Shown one piece after another: positions 33,576 through 42,375 of a stretch of 64,000 nt of DNA. Both the position numbers and the translations under genes were made by a program. Each line of letters begins with the position of its first letter. The stretch's first letter is position 1. The notes under the pieces are model-generated. The model did no database searches. It saw only the letters and a list, made by a program, of their open reading frames with translations, and was not told the origin of the DNA. This stretch comes from Actinokineospora globicatena (GTDB lineage Bacteria; Actinomycetota; Actinomycetes; Mycobacteriales; Pseudonocardiaceae). The stretch spans positions 434,001-498,000 of the forward strand of contig NZ_JAMTCR010000004.1 in assembly GCF_024171945.1 (NCBI RefSeq), read 5' to 3'.

Positions 33576-33629
33576 TGCCGGTCGATCTGGCGCGGCCGGC
33601 GCGGGCGGGACTTCTGAAACACGCCCTAG
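33547..33629. mobile_element. MITE-like element with 17-bp inverted ends and CTAG duplication
   Basis: A 75-bp element (33551-33625) with perfect terminal repeats GGCGTGTTTCAGAAGTC / its inverse, flanked on both sides by CTAG. CTAG is the target duplication made by IS5-subgroup elements (YTAR), so this is probably a non-autonomous derivative. It encodes the end of lysG and its right target forms the TAG stop of the convergent TetR gene. It could also act as a bidirectional terminator. Confidence 0.7.
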
Positions 33630-34261
33630 GGCCCGGCTCGCGCCACCCGGGCGTGCAGCGCGGTCAGACCGGCGATGAACGCGTCCACGGCGAGCTCGAA
33701 GCTGTCGGCGTCGATCTCGTCGGCGTGCTCGCGCAGCCGGTGCGCCTGGCCCAGGTGCGGGTAGCGGTCGACGTAGACCTGCACGTCGTCCTCGAAGCCG
33801 CGGGAGAACGAGCTCATCGCGGCGCCGAGCACGAGGTACTTGGTGGACGCGCCGATCATGGTGGCGTGCCGGGGCGGCCACCCGGCACCGACCAGCCCGC
33901 CGTGCACCGCGTCAGCGTGCAGCAGCGCGGTCGGCCTGCGGGCGGGTCCCGCGGCGAGCACCGGCACCAGGTTGGGGTGGGCGGCCAGCGCGGCGCGGTA
34001 GGAGCGGGCCCAGCCGCGCAGGCCGGTGACCCAGTCCTCGGCGAACCCGGAGGTGTCCACCGCGGCCATGACGTCCTCGGCGACGTCCTGCAGCAGGTCG
34101 TCCTTGGTGCGGTAGTGCGAGTACAGCGACGGCGCCTGGACGCCGAGGTCGGCGGCCAGCCTGCGCATGGACAGCCCGGCGAGCCCGTCGCGGTCGACGG
34201 CGGCCAGCGCGGCGGCGCGGATGCGCGGCCGGTCCAGCAGCGGGACACGGGGTCGCGGCAT
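33626..34261 (-). CDS. TetR-family transcriptional regulator
   Basis: 211 residues. HTH in residues ~10-50 (RIRAAALAAVDRDGLAGLSMRRLAADLGVQAPSLYSHY pattern), then a helical ligand domain of the TetR_C type. Divergent from an acyl-CoA dehydrogenase with a strong palindrome between them, so it probably represses that gene and itself. The stop codon TAG overlaps the MITE target duplication. Confidence 0.88.
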   Translation of the reverse strand: MPRPRVPLLDRPRIRAAALAAVDRDGLAGLSMRRLAADLGVQAPSLYSHYRTKDDLLQDVAEDVMAAVDTSGFAEDWVTGLRGWARSYRAALAAHPNLVPVLAAGPARRPTALLHADAVHGGLVGAGWPPRHATMIGASTKYLVLGAAMSSFSRGFEDDVQVYVDRYPHLGQAHRLREHADEIDADSFELAVDAFIAGLTALHARVARAGP

Positions 34262-34314
34262 GTCTCCCCCCGGTGGGTGCTTGCCGACTCAGCGGGCTGA
34301 TCCTATCCTTAGCG

Positions 34315-34333
34315 AACCTAACACCGTTTGGTT
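34315..34333. promoter_or_regulatory. Probable TetR operator AACCTAACACCGTTTGGTT
   Basis: 19-bp palindrome matching at 7 of 9 symmetric pairs, centred in the spacer between the TetR gene and the acyl-CoA dehydrogenase, 18 bp before the latter's start. Well placed for repression of both promoters. Confidence 0.6.
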
Positions 34334-34351
34334 TATGGACGGGAGATCGGC

Positions 34352-35503
34352 GTGGACCTGGCCCTCAGCGGTGAGCAGCAGGCCCTCTGGGACCTGGCGC
34401 GGGACTTCATCGACCGCGAGGTGGTGCCCAACGCCGCGGAGTGGGACCGGCGCGAGCAGGTCGACCGGTCCATCGTCGGCAAGCTCGGCGACGTGGGCTT
34501 CCTCGGCCTGACCATCCCCGAGGAGTACGGCGGCTCCGGCGGCGACCACCTGTCGTACTGCCTGATGATGGAGGAGCTCGGCCGCGGCGACTCGGCCATC
34601 CGCGGCATCGTGTCGGTCTCGCTTGGCCTGGTCGGCAAGTCGATCGCCGCGCACGGCACGCACGAGCAGAAGGCGCACTGGCTGCCCCGGCTCTCCGCCG
34701 GGCAGTCGCTGGCCTGCTTCGGCCTGACCGAGCCGGACACCGGGTCTGACGCCTCCAGCCTGGCCACCCGCGCGGTGCGCGAGGGCGACGACTACGTCCT
34801 CACCGGCACGAAGATGTTCATCACCAACGGCACCTGGGCCGACCTGGCGCTGATCTTCGCGCGCACCGGTGGCCCCGGTCCCAAGGGGATCAGCGCGTTC
34901 CTGGTGCCCACGGACTCGCCCGGGTTCCAGCACCGGGAGATCAAGGGCAAGCTGGGGCTGCGCGGCCAGTCGACCGGCGAGCTGGTCCTCGACGGCGTGC
35001 GGGTCCCGGTGGACGCGCGGCTGGGCGAGGAGGGCACCGGCTTCAAGGTGGCGATGTCCGCTTTGGACAAGGGGCGGATGTCCGTCGCCGCGGGTTGTGT
35101 CGGCCTCGCGAACGGTGCGCTGCAAGCAAGTGTGCGGTACGCGAAGGAGCGTTTGCAGTTCGGTAAGCCCATCGCCAGCTACCAGCTCGTGCAAGAGATG
35201 TTGTCGGACATGGCAGTCAACACTGACGCCGCCCGACTGTTGGTGTGGCGCGTGGCCGACCTTGTGGACCGGGGGCTGCCCTTCGGTACCGCGGCCTCTA
35301 TGGCCAAGCTCTTCGCGAGCGAGAACGCCGTAAGCGCGGCAAACCTCGCCATCCAGGTCTTCGGCGGTTACGGCTACCTGGACGAGTACCCCGTCGCCAA
35401 GATCCTGCGCGACTCGCGTGTCATGACCCTCTACGAGGGCACCAGCCAGGTCCAGAAACTCCTCATCGGCCGCGCCCTGACGGGCATCAACGCGTTCGTG
35501 TGA
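34352..35503 (+). CDS. Acyl-CoA dehydrogenase (short/medium-chain type)
   Basis: 383 residues. Motifs ACFGLTEPDTGSDASSL (flavin/acyl), GTKMFITNGTWAD, YAKERLQFGKPIASYQ, GGYGYLDEYP and YEGTSQVQKLLIGR, the last carrying the catalytic Glu of SCAD/MCAD type. Start chosen at GTG 34352 because GGGAG lies 6 nt upstream; an ATG-like frame at 34328 overlaps the operator. Controlled, by position, by the divergent TetR. Confidence 0.92.
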   Translation: MDLALSGEQQALWDLARDFIDREVVPNAAEWDRREQVDRSIVGKLGDVGFLGLTIPEEYGGSGGDHLSYCLMMEELGRGDSAIRGIVSVSLGLVGKSIAAHGTHEQKAHWLPRLSAGQSLACFGLTEPDTGSDASSLATRAVREGDDYVLTGTKMFITNGTWADLALIFARTGGPGPKGISAFLVPTDSPGFQHREIKGKLGLRGQSTGELVLDGVRVPVDARLGEEGTGFKVAMSALDKGRMSVAAGCVGLANGALQASVRYAKERLQFGKPIASYQLVQEMLSDMAVNTDAARLLVWRVADLVDRGLPFGTAASMAKLFASENAVSAANLAIQVFGGYGYLDEYPVAKILRDSRVMTLYEGTSQVQKLLIGRALTGINAFV

Positions 35504-35701
35504 CCCACGGGACCGACGAGAGCGAGATCGCACGCAGCGCCGTCGTGTTTCGCGTTCGTCCCGACATAGCTGTACGTGCGTTGGTGCAGCCGCCTTTCCC
35601 AATCCACCGTGCACACGGTAAGTAGCCGGGCACTGGGGCTCCGGCCGATTTCCGGCGGCCGTAGCCTGCTGGTGTCGGGGACGGGCGGCTGAGGGAGAGA
35701 C

Positions 35702-36781
35702 ATGGTCAGGGCTGCGGTGCTGCGGGCGCAGGGTGAGCCGTTGGTGGTCATGGACATCGTGGTGCCGGAGCCCGGACCGGGGCAGGTTCGCGTCAGGGTT
35801 GTCGCGGCCGGGGTGTGCCACTCGGACCTGTCGCTGGCGAACGGGACTCTTAGGCAGCCGGTGCCCGCGGTGTTGGGGCATGAGGGGGCCGGAGTCGTCG
35901 TCTCGGTGGGGGCGGGGGTGACGCGGGTAGCGGCAGGGGATCACGTGCTGCTGAACTGGGCTCCGCCGTGCCGGGAGTGTTGGTTCTGCCTAGAGGGAGA
36001 GCCCTACCTGTGCGCGCGTGCCGCTGACGCTGCCGAGGTTCCGCACGCCACGTTGCCCGATGGCACGCCGCTCTACCCGGGACTCGGAACGGGCGCATTC
36101 GCAGAAGAGACGATCGTGTCTGAGCGCGCGGCGGTGAAGATCCCGGCCGATGTGCCGTTGGAGCAAGCGGCGGTGTTGGGGTGCGCGGTTCTGACCGGTG
36201 CGGGGGCGGTGTTCAACACCGCGCAGGTCAAACCTGGACAGTCAGTGGTGGTCGTGGGTGTTGGCGGTGTCGGCCTATCGGTGTTGCAAGCGGCACGGAT
36301 CGCTGGCGCTGCCCCGATCATCGCCGTCGACGTGCACCCGGAGAAGGAAGCGCTAGCCCGCGCGCATGGAGCTACCCACTTCCTCTTGTCCGACTCCCCG
36401 GTGGCCAAGACGATCCGGGGTCTTACTGACGGACGCGGCGCGGACATCGCGTTCGAGTGCGTAGGCATCCCGGAGTCGATCCGCACCGCATGGGCGTCCT
36501 CTAGGCGCGGCGGGCACGTCGTGGTCGTCGGCGTGGGCTCGGCCAAGGCGGTCGTCGAGTTCAGCGCCCTGGAGCTGTACTTCTTCGGCCGCACCCTCAC
36601 CGGTTGCCTCTTCGGCTCCACCGACCCCGACATCGACATCCCGCGCCTCTTGGACCTAGTCGCCGACGGCAGCCTCGACATCGCAGGCCTCGTCACCGCC
36701 GAAGTGGGCTTGGACGGCATCGAGAACGCGTTCGCCGACATGCGCGCGGGCCGCGGTGGCCGCACCCTCGTCTGGTTCTGA
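35702..36781 (+). CDS. Zinc-dependent alcohol dehydrogenase
   Basis: 359-residue medium-chain dehydrogenase. Catalytic zinc ligands Cys39 (CHSDLS), His60-Glu61 (GHEGAG) and Cys in GCAVLTG; structural zinc ligands Cys90, 93, 96 and 104 (PPCRECWFCLEGEPYLC). NAD site VGVGGVGLS. Belongs to the class III-like ADHs that include formaldehyde and mycothiol-linked enzymes; the exact substrate is unclear. ATG at 35702 follows GGGAGAG. Confidence 0.9.
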   Translation: MVRAAVLRAQGEPLVVMDIVVPEPGPGQVRVRVVAAGVCHSDLSLANGTLRQPVPAVLGHEGAGVVVSVGAGVTRVAAGDHVLLNWAPPCRECWFCLEGEPYLCARAADAAEVPHATLPDGTPLYPGLGTGAFAEETIVSERAAVKIPADVPLEQAAVLGCAVLTGAGAVFNTAQVKPGQSVVVVGVGGVGLSVLQAARIAGAAPIIAVDVHPEKEALARAHGATHFLLSDSPVAKTIRGLTDGRGADIAFECVGIPESIRTAWASSRRGGHVVVVGVGSAKAVVEFSALELYFFGRTLTGCLFGSTDPDIDIPRLLDLVADGSLDIAGLVTAEVGLDGIENAFADMRAGRGGRTLVWF

Positions 36782-36790
36782 CACGATCCC

Positions 36791-37816
36791 GTGCCCGCAG
36801 TCGATCACATGGTCGTGAGCGCACCAGAACCCCGCCCTAGGCCCGTCTCCGGTAGATCAATCGCCCTGGTCGCGGTCGGCATCCTCCTGCTCACCGCGAC
36901 GACCGTCGTGTTGCTGTGGTGGCCCGCGACTCGCGGCCTCACCGGCGAGAAGCTGGTCACCGCCCGGTTCGAGGCGGTGCGGATCGGCCTGAGCATCGGC
37001 ATCGGCGGGGGCGGCGTGTTCGCGCTGTACCTGTCGTGGCGCAGGCAGCGGACCACCGAACAGGACCTGGACAACCGCGAGCGGGCGCTGGCCCACCAGC
37101 GCGACGTGGCCGCCGACGCCAAGGCGCACCAGGACCGGATGGCCGCGATCACCGAGAAGGACGGCGTCGAGCGGCGCATCACCGACCTCTACACCAAGGC
37201 CGCCGACCAGCTCGGTTCGGACAAGGCCCCGGTGCGGATGGCCGGGCTCTACGCCCTGGAGCGGCTCGCACAGGACAACCCGGGGCACCGGCAGACCGTG
37301 GTCAACGTGTACTGCGCCTACCTGCGGATGCCGTTCGACCCGCCCGAGGGTGCCAAGCCGACCGAGCGGGCCGAGCTGCTCGCGCACCACCAGCGGCTGG
37401 AGGAGCGGGAGGTCCGGCGCGCGGTCCAGCGGATCTTGCTGCTGCACCTGCGCCCCGAGAGCCCGGAGTCGTTCTGGCCGGACATGGACCTGGGCCTCAC
37501 CGGTGCCACGCTCATCGACCTCGACCTGTCCCGCTGCCGGATCCGGTCCGCCACCTTCGCGATGGTGACCTTCCGGTACCGGGTGGACTTCAGCGGGACC
37601 GAGTTCGACAGCTACGTGTGGTTCCGCGCCGCCACCTTCACCGACAGGGCTCGGTTCGACGGTGCCCGGTTCGGCGGGGTGGCGAACTTCAGCGAGGCGG
37701 TGTTCCAGCAGCAGGTGCGCTTCGAAGGGGCTGCCTTCCACGACCAGTCCAGGTGGCGCGATACGCGGTTCGCGCAGGGTAGGCCTGACGAGCTCGCGGT
37801 GGTTGTGGGTAGCTGA
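36791..37816 (+). CDS. Pentapeptide-repeat membrane protein
   Basis: About 341 residues. Two transmembrane helices at the N-terminus (SIALVAVGILLLTATTVVLLWW; GLSIGIGGGGVFALYLSW), a charged coiled-coil-like region, a helical domain (YTKAADQLGSDKAPVRMAGLYALERLAQ), and C-terminal pentapeptide repeats (GATLIDLDLSRCRIRSATF, GTEFDSYVWFRAATF, GARFGGVANFSEAVF). Common in Pseudonocardiales; function unknown. Start uncertain: GTG 36791, ATG 36809 or GTG 36815. Confidence 0.75.
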   Translation: MPAVDHMVVSAPEPRPRPVSGRSIALVAVGILLLTATTVVLLWWPATRGLTGEKLVTARFEAVRIGLSIGIGGGGVFALYLSWRRQRTTEQDLDNRERALAHQRDVAADAKAHQDRMAAITEKDGVERRITDLYTKAADQLGSDKAPVRMAGLYALERLAQDNPGHRQTVVNVYCAYLRMPFDPPEGAKPTERAELLAHHQRLEEREVRRAVQRILLLHLRPESPESFWPDMDLGLTGATLIDLDLSRCRIRSATFAMVTFRYRVDFSGTEFDSYVWFRAATFTDRARFDGARFGGVANFSEAVFQQQVRFEGAAFHDQSRWRDTRFAQGRPDELAVVVGS

Positions 37817-37936
37817 GGTCACAACGGCGCGGTGTGGGTTGTTGCCAGGCTCTGGCGGTAGCGTCCGGTTCGCAACTACGCTCGATTCCCTGTCCGCCGT
37901 GAGTCCCCACCGCACGAGTCCCGGAGGTGCGCGCCG

Positions 37937-38635
37937 ATGACCGGCTCGGTCGCCATGCACATGAGTGACGGGTTGCTCAACACCACGACCTCGTTGCTGT
38001 TCATCGGGGTCGCCGTCGTCGGGCTCGCGGTGGCCGCCGCGAAGGCCCGGGCCGACCTGGACGACCGGACGGCGCCGTTGGCCGGGCTGGTGGCCGCGTT
38101 CGTGTTCGCGACCCAGATGCTCAACTTCCCCGTGCTGCCCGGGGTCAGCGGTCACCTGCTCGGTGGCGCGCTCGCGGCGATCCTGGTCGGACCGTGGGTC
38201 GGCGCGTTGTGCGTGTCGATCGTCCTCGTGGTGCAGGCGCTGGTGTTCGCCGACGGCGGGGTGACCGCGCTGGGGGCCAACATCACGAACATGGCGCTGA
38301 TCGGCACCGCCGCCGGGTTCTTGGTCGCGACGCTGCTCAAGCGGTTCGCCACCGGCAAGGCCGGGCTGGTCGTGGTCGCGTTCGTCGCCGCGCTGGTGAA
38401 CACCGTGGTCGCCTCGCTCGGGTTCGTCCTGGAGTTCGCGATCGGTGGGGACCCGGCGTTCAGCCTGGGTGCCGTCAGCGCGACGGTGGTCGGCGTGCAC
38501 TGCCTCATCGGCCTCGGCGAGGGCGTGATCACCGCGCTGACCGTTGGTGCTGTCGCGGCCGTTCGCCCTGACTTGGTCTACCTGCTGCGCGGTACTAGCC
38601 GCCCGTTGGAGCTGCGTGAAGGGACCCCGGCGTGA
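37937..38635 (+). CDS. cbiM: ECF transporter substrate-binding permease CbiM
   Basis: Membrane S-component for cobalt or nickel uptake, 232 residues, about six helices. The N-terminal Met-His-Met-Ser-Asp-Gly matches the MHxxDG metal site, in which His must be residue 2 and the free amino group coordinates the metal. The best ribosome binding site (GGAGG, 7 nt) points to ATG 37937, which would add six residues before MHMSDG; ATG 37955 gives the canonical end. GALAAILVGPWVGALC is also typical. First of cbiMNQO. Confidence 0.92.
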   Translation: MTGSVAMHMSDGLLNTTTSLLFIGVAVVGLAVAAAKARADLDDRTAPLAGLVAAFVFATQMLNFPVLPGVSGHLLGGALAAILVGPWVGALCVSIVLVVQALVFADGGVTALGANITNMALIGTAAGFLVATLLKRFATGKAGLVVVAFVAALVNTVVASLGFVLEFAIGGDPAFSLGAVSATVVGVHCLIGLGEGVITALTVGAVAAVRPDLVYLLRGTSRPLELREGTPA

Positions 38636-38976
38636 ACACCAAGACCCGCAACCTCTCGTTCCTGCTCGGGTTCCTCTTAGTCGCTCTCGTCCTCGCGGGC
38701 GCAGTGTCCTATCTGGCCGACTCCAATCCGGACGGTCTTGACCACGCCACCCTCCAAGGCTGCGAGGTAGTGGAGACCGCTGAGGGAGAACAACTCCAGG
38801 GCTCCTGCATCGCGCAGAACGCCAAGAACCACCAGTTCGCTGGTAGCCCTCTTGCCGACTACGCGATCGGTGGCGGGGAGAACACCACCGGCGTGGCCGG
38901 TGTCATCGGTGTCGTGGTGACGGTCGTGGTCGCGGGCGGGTTCTTCTGGATGCTGCGCAGGCGACCCAAGGCGTGA
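38632..38976 (+). CDS. cbiN: PDGLE-domain protein, CbiN-like
   Basis: 114 residues. Signal/anchor helix (FLLGFLLVALVLAGAVSYLA), then SNPDGLDHA, the PDGLE motif, then a polar loop and C-terminal helix. CbiN/PDGLE proteins are small auxiliary membrane components of Co/Ni ECF transporters required for substrate loading. GTG overlaps the cbiM stop (GTGA). Confidence 0.9.
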   Translation: MNTKTRNLSFLLGFLLVALVLAGAVSYLADSNPDGLDHATLQGCEVVETAEGEQLQGSCIAQNAKNHQFAGSPLADYAIGGGENTTGVAGVIGVVVTVVVAGGFFWMLRRRPKA

Positions 38977-39725
38977 GTGCGGGGCACTCGCATCCGCTGC
39001 ACCGGCCGGGTGACACCCCGGTCCACCGGATGGCGCCGCAGGTCAAGGTCGTGGCCGCTGTCGCAGGCGTGCTGTGCGTGGTGTCGACGCCCAGGGAGCG
39101 GTTCTGGGCGTTCGGCCTTTACCTCGCCGTCCTCGCCGGGGTCTGGGTGCTCGCCAGGATCCCGCCGGGCTGGTTGGCCAAGCGCGCCCTGATCGAGGCG
39201 CCGTTCGTGGTCCTGGCGTTCGCGTTCCCGTTCCTCGCGGGCGGCCCGACCGTCGACGTCCTCGGCGTCGCGCTGTCCGAGCACGGCCTGCTGTCGGGGT
39301 GGAACATCGTCGTCAAGGGCACCCTCGGCGTCCTGGTGTCGCTCACCCTGGCCGCGACCACGACCCCGGGCGAGTTGATCGTCGGGCTGCAGCGGCTGCG
39401 GGTGCCGACCATGGTGATCACCATCGCCACGCTGATGCTGCGCTACCTGGACGTGATCGCCGCGGAGGCCCGCCGGATGCGGATCGCGCGCATCTGCCGC
39501 GGCCACGATCCGCGCTTCCTGTGGCAGGTAGGTGCCACCGCGCGCGGTATCGGCACCTTGTTCATCCGCAGCTACGAGCGCGGAGAACGCGTCCACCTCG
39601 CCATGGTCTCCCGAGGGTGGACCGGCGCCATGCCCGACCAAGGCAGGCCTGCCGGACGCGCCGCATGGCTCCTAGGGCTCGCCCCGACGGCTCTAGCCGC
39701 CGTCGTGCTAGGCATAGCCCTGTGA
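38973..39725 (+). CDS. cbiQ: ECF transmembrane component CbiQ
   Basis: 250 residues, about five helices. The cytoplasmic coupling helix motifs ARxxR appear as EARRMRIARICRG and FIRSYERGERVHLAMVSRGW, which contact the ATPase. GTG overlaps the previous stop. T-component of the importer. Downstream overlap with cbiO (GTGA) shows strict coupling. Confidence 0.93.
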   Translation: MSAGHSHPLHRPGDTPVHRMAPQVKVVAAVAGVLCVVSTPRERFWAFGLYLAVLAGVWVLARIPPGWLAKRALIEAPFVVLAFAFPFLAGGPTVDVLGVALSEHGLLSGWNIVVKGTLGVLVSLTLAATTTPGELIVGLQRLRVPTMVITIATLMLRYLDVIAAEARRMRIARICRGHDPRFLWQVGATARGIGTLFIRSYERGERVHLAMVSRGWTGAMPDQGRPAGRAAWLLGLAPTALAAVVLGIAL

Positions 39726-40453
39726 CACCGCCCGCCCTGCTGGTCGAACGCCTCGCCTACGCCTACCCCGACGGCCACCAAGCCCTCTTCGGTGTGGACC
39801 TGCGAGTCGAACAAGGGGAGAGGGTCGCGGTTCTTGGCCCTAACGGCGCCGGTAAGACCACCCTCGTCCTACACCTGAATGGCGTTCTGACCGGACAGGG
39901 CAAGGTCGAGGTCACCGGACTGCCGGTCAATAAACAGAATATGAAAGAGGTCCGGCGCCGGGTCGGAATCGTCTTCCAAGACCCCGACGACCAACTCTTC
40001 ATGCCCACTGTCCGAGACGATGTCGCCTTCGGGCCCGCGAACTTCGGGTTGCGCGGACCTGAACTCGACGCGCGGGTCACGCGCGCGCTCGACGACGTCG
40101 GCATGGCCGAGCACGCGGACCGCTCGCCGTTGCACCTGTCCGGCGGGCAGCGCCGCAGGGTCGCGCTGGCCACGGTGCTGGCCTGCGATCCCGACGTGCT
40201 CGTCCTGGACGAACCCTCGGCCAACCTGGAGCCCCGCGCCCGCCGCGAGCTGGCCGAGGTCCTGCTCGGCCTTGGCCGGACCACGGTCATGGTCACCCAC
40301 GACCTGCCCTACGCGCTGCAGCTGTGCCCGCGCTCGGTGCTCGTCGACGGCGGGGTCGTGGTGGCCGACGGACCGACGCGCGAGCTGCTCGCCGACGGCG
40401 ACCTGTTGGCCAGGCACCGGCTCGAACTTCCTTTCGGGTTCCGCCTCGACTAG
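39722..40453 (+). CDS. cbiO: ECF transporter ATPase CbiO
   Basis: 243 residues. Walker A GPNGAGKTT (39-47), Q-loop FQDPDDQLF, signature LSGGQRRRVALA, Walker B VLVLDEPSANL and H-loop VTHDLPYAL. Powers cobalt or nickel uptake with CbiMNQ. GTG start overlaps cbiQ by 4 nt. Only one ATPase in the operon, as usual for CbiO homodimers. Confidence 0.96.
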   Translation: MTPPALLVERLAYAYPDGHQALFGVDLRVEQGERVAVLGPNGAGKTTLVLHLNGVLTGQGKVEVTGLPVNKQNMKEVRRRVGIVFQDPDDQLFMPTVRDDVAFGPANFGLRGPELDARVTRALDDVGMAEHADRSPLHLSGGQRRRVALATVLACDPDVLVLDEPSANLEPRARRELAEVLLGLGRTTVMVTHDLPYALQLCPRSVLVDGGVVVADGPTRELLADGDLLARHRLELPFGFRLD

Positions 40454-40487
40454 TGTCGCGGGCACAACCACATATCGGGCCGAACGA

Positions 40488-40672
40488 GTGGGGCCGGGAG
40501 AGTTCTCGATCTTGATCGAGACACCGAAGGAGCAACTCCCCGTCAATCTCTCAGGTAAAGCTACCGCCCCCACCAGGCCACTCTGGAAAGCAGACGCGAT
40601 CTCGGCGTCTCACCCACGGTGCAAGCCGCGCTCGCGGCGAAGCTCTCAGGTGCCATGACAGAGGGGGAGTTC
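40488..40672 (+). ncRNA. Tandem glycine riboswitch
   Basis: Two aptamers upstream of gcvT. Aptamer 1 (about 40491-40573) opens GGGCCGGGAGAG and closes with CTCTCAGGTAAAG; aptamer 2 (about 40575-40672) has CACTCTGGAAAGCAGACGC and GCTCTCAGGTGCCATGACAG, the conserved glycine-aptamer consensus. Glycine binding is expected to switch on gcvT-gcvH-glyA-sdaA. About 205 bases separate it from gcvT. Confidence 0.93.
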
Positions 40673-40759
40673 CAGCGCTGGATCCGTCCATCCGGCGCGC
40701 TGCCCAGGAGCTCCCATGACCCTCGTCCACCGCACCCCATACAGCGAACAGCCGCCCGG

Positions 40760-40787
40760 TTGTCCACATCCGCCACACTCATCCACA
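40760..40787 (+). promoter_or_regulatory. Pair of DnaA-box-like sites, 19-bp spacing
   Basis: TTGTCCACA at 40760-40768 and TCATCCACA at 40779-40787, between the glycine riboswitch and gcvT. Same start-to-start spacing (19 bp) as the pairs at 45196 and 61908. Confidence 0.4.
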
Positions 40788-40876
40788 GCCCGCCCGGTCG
40801 TGCTGCACCACGCACGCCCGGCGTGCCACGCTGCGAACAGCACAGTTCCCAGCGCGCCGAAGGAGACCCGACTTCC

Positions 40877-41977
40877 ATGAGCACCCCCTCCCCGCTGCAC
40901 TCGGTGCACGAGGCGCTCGGTGCCTCGTTCACCGATTTCGCAGGCTGGTCGATGCCCCTGCGCTACGGCAGCGAGCTCGCCGAGCACAAGGCGGTCCGCA
41001 CCGCCTCCGGCCTGTTCGACCTCAGCCACATGGGCGAGATCGAGCTGACCGGTCCGGAGGCGGCCCAGGCGCTGGACTTCGCGCTCGTCGGCAAGCTGTC
41101 CGCGGTCAAGCCGGGCAAGGCCCGCTACACGATGATCTGCGACGCCGAGGGCGGCGTGCTCGACGACCTGGTCGTCTACCGGCTCGCGGCCGACAAGTAC
41201 ATGGTCGTGGCGAACGCCTCGAACGCCGCCACCGTGGCCGCCGCGCTGCGCGAGCGGGCCGAGGGGTTCGCCGTCGAGGTCAACGACCGCTCCGCCGAGC
41301 TGGCGCTGATCGCGGTGCAGGGGCCGACGTCGACGGCGATCATCGGCTCGGTCACCGACGCCGACCTCGACGCGCTGGCCTACTACGCCAGCGTGCCCTC
41401 GGCCATCGGCGGCATCGACGTGCTGCTCGCCCGCACCGGCTACACCGGTGAGGATGGCTTCGAGGTCTATGTGGACGGTGCGCAGGCGCCGCGGATCTGG
41501 GAGCTGCTGACCGAGGCGGGCCAGGAGCACGGGCTGCTGCCCGCCGGGCTGGCCTGCCGCGACACCCTGCGCCTCGAGGCCGGGATGCCGCTCTACGGCA
41601 ACGAGCTCAGCGCCTCGTTCACCCCGTTCGACGCCGGTCTCGGCCGGGTCGTCAAGTTCGAGAAGCCCGGCGGTTTCGTCGGCAAGGAGGCGCTGGAGCG
41701 CCGCCGCGACGCCGACGTGGAGACCAAGGTGCTGGTGGGCCTGGTCGGGTCCGGCAAGCGCGCCCCCCGACACGGGTACGCCGTGGTCGACGCCGAGGGG
41801 ACGCAGGTCGGTACGGTCACCAGCGGCGCGCTCTCGCCGACGCTCGGCCACCCGATCGCGATGGCCTACGTGCCGGTCGCGGTCAGCGAGCCGGGCACCG
41901 CGCTCTCCGTGGACATCCGCGGCACCAGCGCGCCGGTCGAGGTCGTCAAGCTGCCCTTCTACCAGCGTCAAGCCTGA
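40877..41977 (+). CDS. gcvT: Glycine cleavage system T protein (aminomethyltransferase)
   Basis: Transfers the methylene carbon from aminomethyl-lipoyl-GcvH to tetrahydrofolate, releasing ammonia. 366 residues. Motifs: [59 protein letters not shown] and [19 protein letters not shown] at 40877 follows GAAGGAG. First gene after the glycine riboswitch. Confidence 0.97.
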   Translation: MSTPSPLHSVHEALGASFTDFAGWSMPLRYGSELAEHKAVRTASGLFDLSHMGEIELTGPEAAQALDFALVGKLSAVKPGKARYTMICDAEGGVLDDLVVYRLAADKYMVVANASNAATVAAALRERAEGFAVEVNDRSAELALIAVQGPTSTAIIGSVTDADLDALAYYASVPSAIGGIDVLLARTGYTGEDGFEVYVDGAQAPRIWELLTEAGQEHGLLPAGLACRDTLRLEAGMPLYGNELSASFTPFDAGLGRVVKFEKPGGFVGKEALERRRDADVETKVLVGLVGSGKRAPRHGYAVVDAEGTQVGTVTSGALSPTLGHPIAMAYVPVAVSEPGTALSVDIRGTSAPVEVVKLPFYQRQA

Positions 41978-41997
41978 ACCCAGGAGATCGAGAAGCA

Positions 41998-42375
41998 ATG
42001 AGCAACCCGGAGAACCTCGGCTACACCACCGACCACGAGTGGGTCGACCTCGCCGACCCGGCCGCGGCCACCGTCGGTGTCACCAAGTACGCCGCCGACG
42101 CGCTCGGTGACGTGGTGTACGTGCAGCTGCCCGAGGTGGGCGCCACGCTGACCACGGGTGAGGCGTGCGGGGAGATCGAGTCGACCAAGTCCGTCTCCGA
42201 CCTGTTCGCGCCCGCCGACGGCGTGGTCGTGGAGATCAACGAGGCGGTCGTGGACACCCCCGAGCTGGTCAACACCGACCCGTTCGGCGACGGCTGGCTC
42301 TTCCGCGTCCGCGTCGACGGCGAGCCCGAGCTGCTCGACGCCGCCGCGTACGCCGAGCACACCAAGGAGGACTGA
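41998..42375 (+). CDS. gcvH: Glycine cleavage system H protein
   Basis: 125-residue lipoyl carrier. Lipoylation site Lys64 in [14 protein letters not shown]-terminus YTTDHEWVD and DGWLFRV are invariant. Carries the aminomethyl group between GcvP and GcvT; GcvP is not in the window. ATG at 41998 with CAGGAG upstream; stop overlaps glyA. Confidence 0.98.
   Translation: MSNPENLGYTTDHEWVDLADPAAATVGVTKYAADALGDVVYVQLPEVGATLTTGEACGEIESTKSVSDLFAPADGVVVEINEAVVDTPELVNTDPFGDGWLFRVRVDGEPELLDAAAYAEHTKED

Noticed and set aside
37817-37936. Cobalamin riboswitch upstream of cbiM
   Set aside because: The short leader (~120 bp) lacks the B12-box and the required helices; no aptamer can be drawn.
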